37,457 nt of DNA from an uncultured bacterium (GTDB lineage: Bacteria > Verrucomicrobiota > Kiritimatiellia > RFP12 > UBA1067). Where the stretch lies: contig CAIZQW010000173.1 in NCBI GenBank assembly GCA_903935195.1, positions 1 through 37,457 on the forward strand. The letters are read 5' to 3'. Both the position numbers and the translations under genes were made by a program. Below the pieces are notes generated by a model. It made no database searches, was not told where the DNA came from, and saw only the letters and a list, made by a program, of their open reading frames with translations. Shown in pieces: positions 36,745-37,457 of this stretch; the stretch's first letter is position 1, and each line of letters begins with the position of its first letter.

Positions 36745-36830
36745 AGTTCGGAACCACAAAATCCACAAAAAACACAAAAATCAATTCCTCAGTGTTCTCC
36801 GTGCCTCCGTGTTAAAAAAGTTATTCCTTT
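36745..36830. repeat. Degenerate intergenic repeat (CACAAAATCCACAAAAAACAC / CTCAGTGTTCTCCGTGCCTCCGTGTTAAAAAA)
   Basis: Low-complexity intergenic module upstream of dapA, in a style often seen in intergenic DNA of PVC-type genomes (from memory, not searched). Confidence 0.45.
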
Positions 36831-36847
36831 GTTTACTCCCGGGTATT

Positions 36848-36902
36848 AACTGCCAACTGCTACTGCCAACTGCTACTGTGCCGCCCCCGGGCGGCGGGCT
36901 TA
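36848..36902. repeat. Inverted copy of the (GCAGTTGGCAGTA)n / GCCGCCCGGGGGCGGC repeat
   Basis: AACTGCCAACTGCTACTGCCAACTGCTACTGTGCCGCCCCCGGGCGGCGGGCTTACC is nearly the reverse complement of 23017-23075. Confidence 0.88.
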
Positions 36903-37457
36903 CCTCTGCACCCGCGCATTGCCCTTCCAAATACTCCAAACTTGCTCTTCGTCCGCAGGCAACGCATAGTCAACCATCATGGTCGTAGCGAGTGCGCCGC
37001 TGGCCCAGCCGAACTGGATCCACTTTTCGGGCTCCCAGCCCTTGAGAATGGCATAGAGCATGCCGCCCACAAAGCCGTCCCCGCCACCGATGCGATCCAT
37101 CACCGTGATGTGCCGCGGTTCAACCGTGAACCATTCTGTGCCGACTGCCATCAGCGCACCCCAGAGATGGTTGTTGGAGTCTTCCACTTCGCGTAGGGTT
37201 GTTCCATAGACCTGCGCATTCGGGAAAGCCTTCTTCACGCGTTCAATCATGCCCTTAAAGCCATCGATCTTCGCCTTGATGTCCTTGCCACCGGCCTCGG
37301 GTCCTTGAATGCCCAAGCAAAGCTGAAAATCTTCTTCATTACCGACCAGAATGTCAGAGACACTGGCGATCTCGGCAAAGATTGCAGAGAGTTCAGCTTC
37401 GCGACCCTTCCAGAACGAGGCGCGGTAGTTGAGGTCAAACGAGATCTTTGTGCCATA
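36900..37457 (-). CDS. PfkB-family sugar kinase, probably 2-keto-3-deoxygluconate kinase (N-terminus outside window)
   Basis: Reverse frame open to the window edge: YGTKISFDLNYRASFWKGREAELSAIFAEIASVSDILVGNEEDF; then DRIGGGDGFVGGMLYAILKG (PfkB anion-hole motif). Confidence 0.9.
   Translation of the reverse strand, partial: YGTKISFDLNYRASFWKGREAELSAIFAEIASVSDILVGNEEDFQLCLGIQGPEAGGKDIKAKIDGFKGMIERVKKAFPNAQVYGTTLREVEDSNNHLWGALMAVGTEWFTVEPRHITVMDRIGGGDGFVGGMLYAILKGWEPEKWIQFGWASGALATTMMVDYALPADEEQVWSIWKGNARVQR

Overview
37.5 kb bacterial window with dense coding, probably from the PVC group (Verrucomicrobiota/Kiritimatiellota-like); the taxonomy is inferred from gene content and repeat style only. 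From left to right: the 3' part of ileS; a membrane/spermidine-synthase-like TPR protein; def. Next is a minus-strand sugar-catabolism-type cluster (Gfo/Idh/MocA oxidoreductase plus two TIM-barrel sugar isomerases) divergent from an AraC regulator, followed by a probable gene remnant. A long plus-strand run covers cell shape and envelope: mreB-mreC-mreD-mrdA(PBP2)-rodA-rng-lptD, then a histone-H1-like/acidic-tailed protein, a TPR lipoprotein, a class IV aminotransferase, a PTS EIIA-Ntr-like protein and hisD. A strong 6S RNA candidate with its own sigma70-like promoter follows, then a secreted protein, a TrpR-family regulator and an exopolysaccharide locus (Wza-like lipoprotein, secreted protein, outer-membrane beta-barrel, O-antigen-ligase-like protein, Wzc-like BY-kinase with a Tyr-rich tandem repeat). 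After an IS3-family element come minus-strand folK, dapB, dapA and a truncated PfkB/KDG kinase. Intergenic spaces carry several families of short degenerate repeats, and one of them sits in frame inside ileS. The most interesting items are the 6S RNA, the H1-like/acidic Cys-motif protein, the repeat families, the orphan TrpR next to the EPS locus, and the hairpins at mreB, mreC and the O-antigen ligase. I found no convincing defence island, CRISPR array or tRNA.
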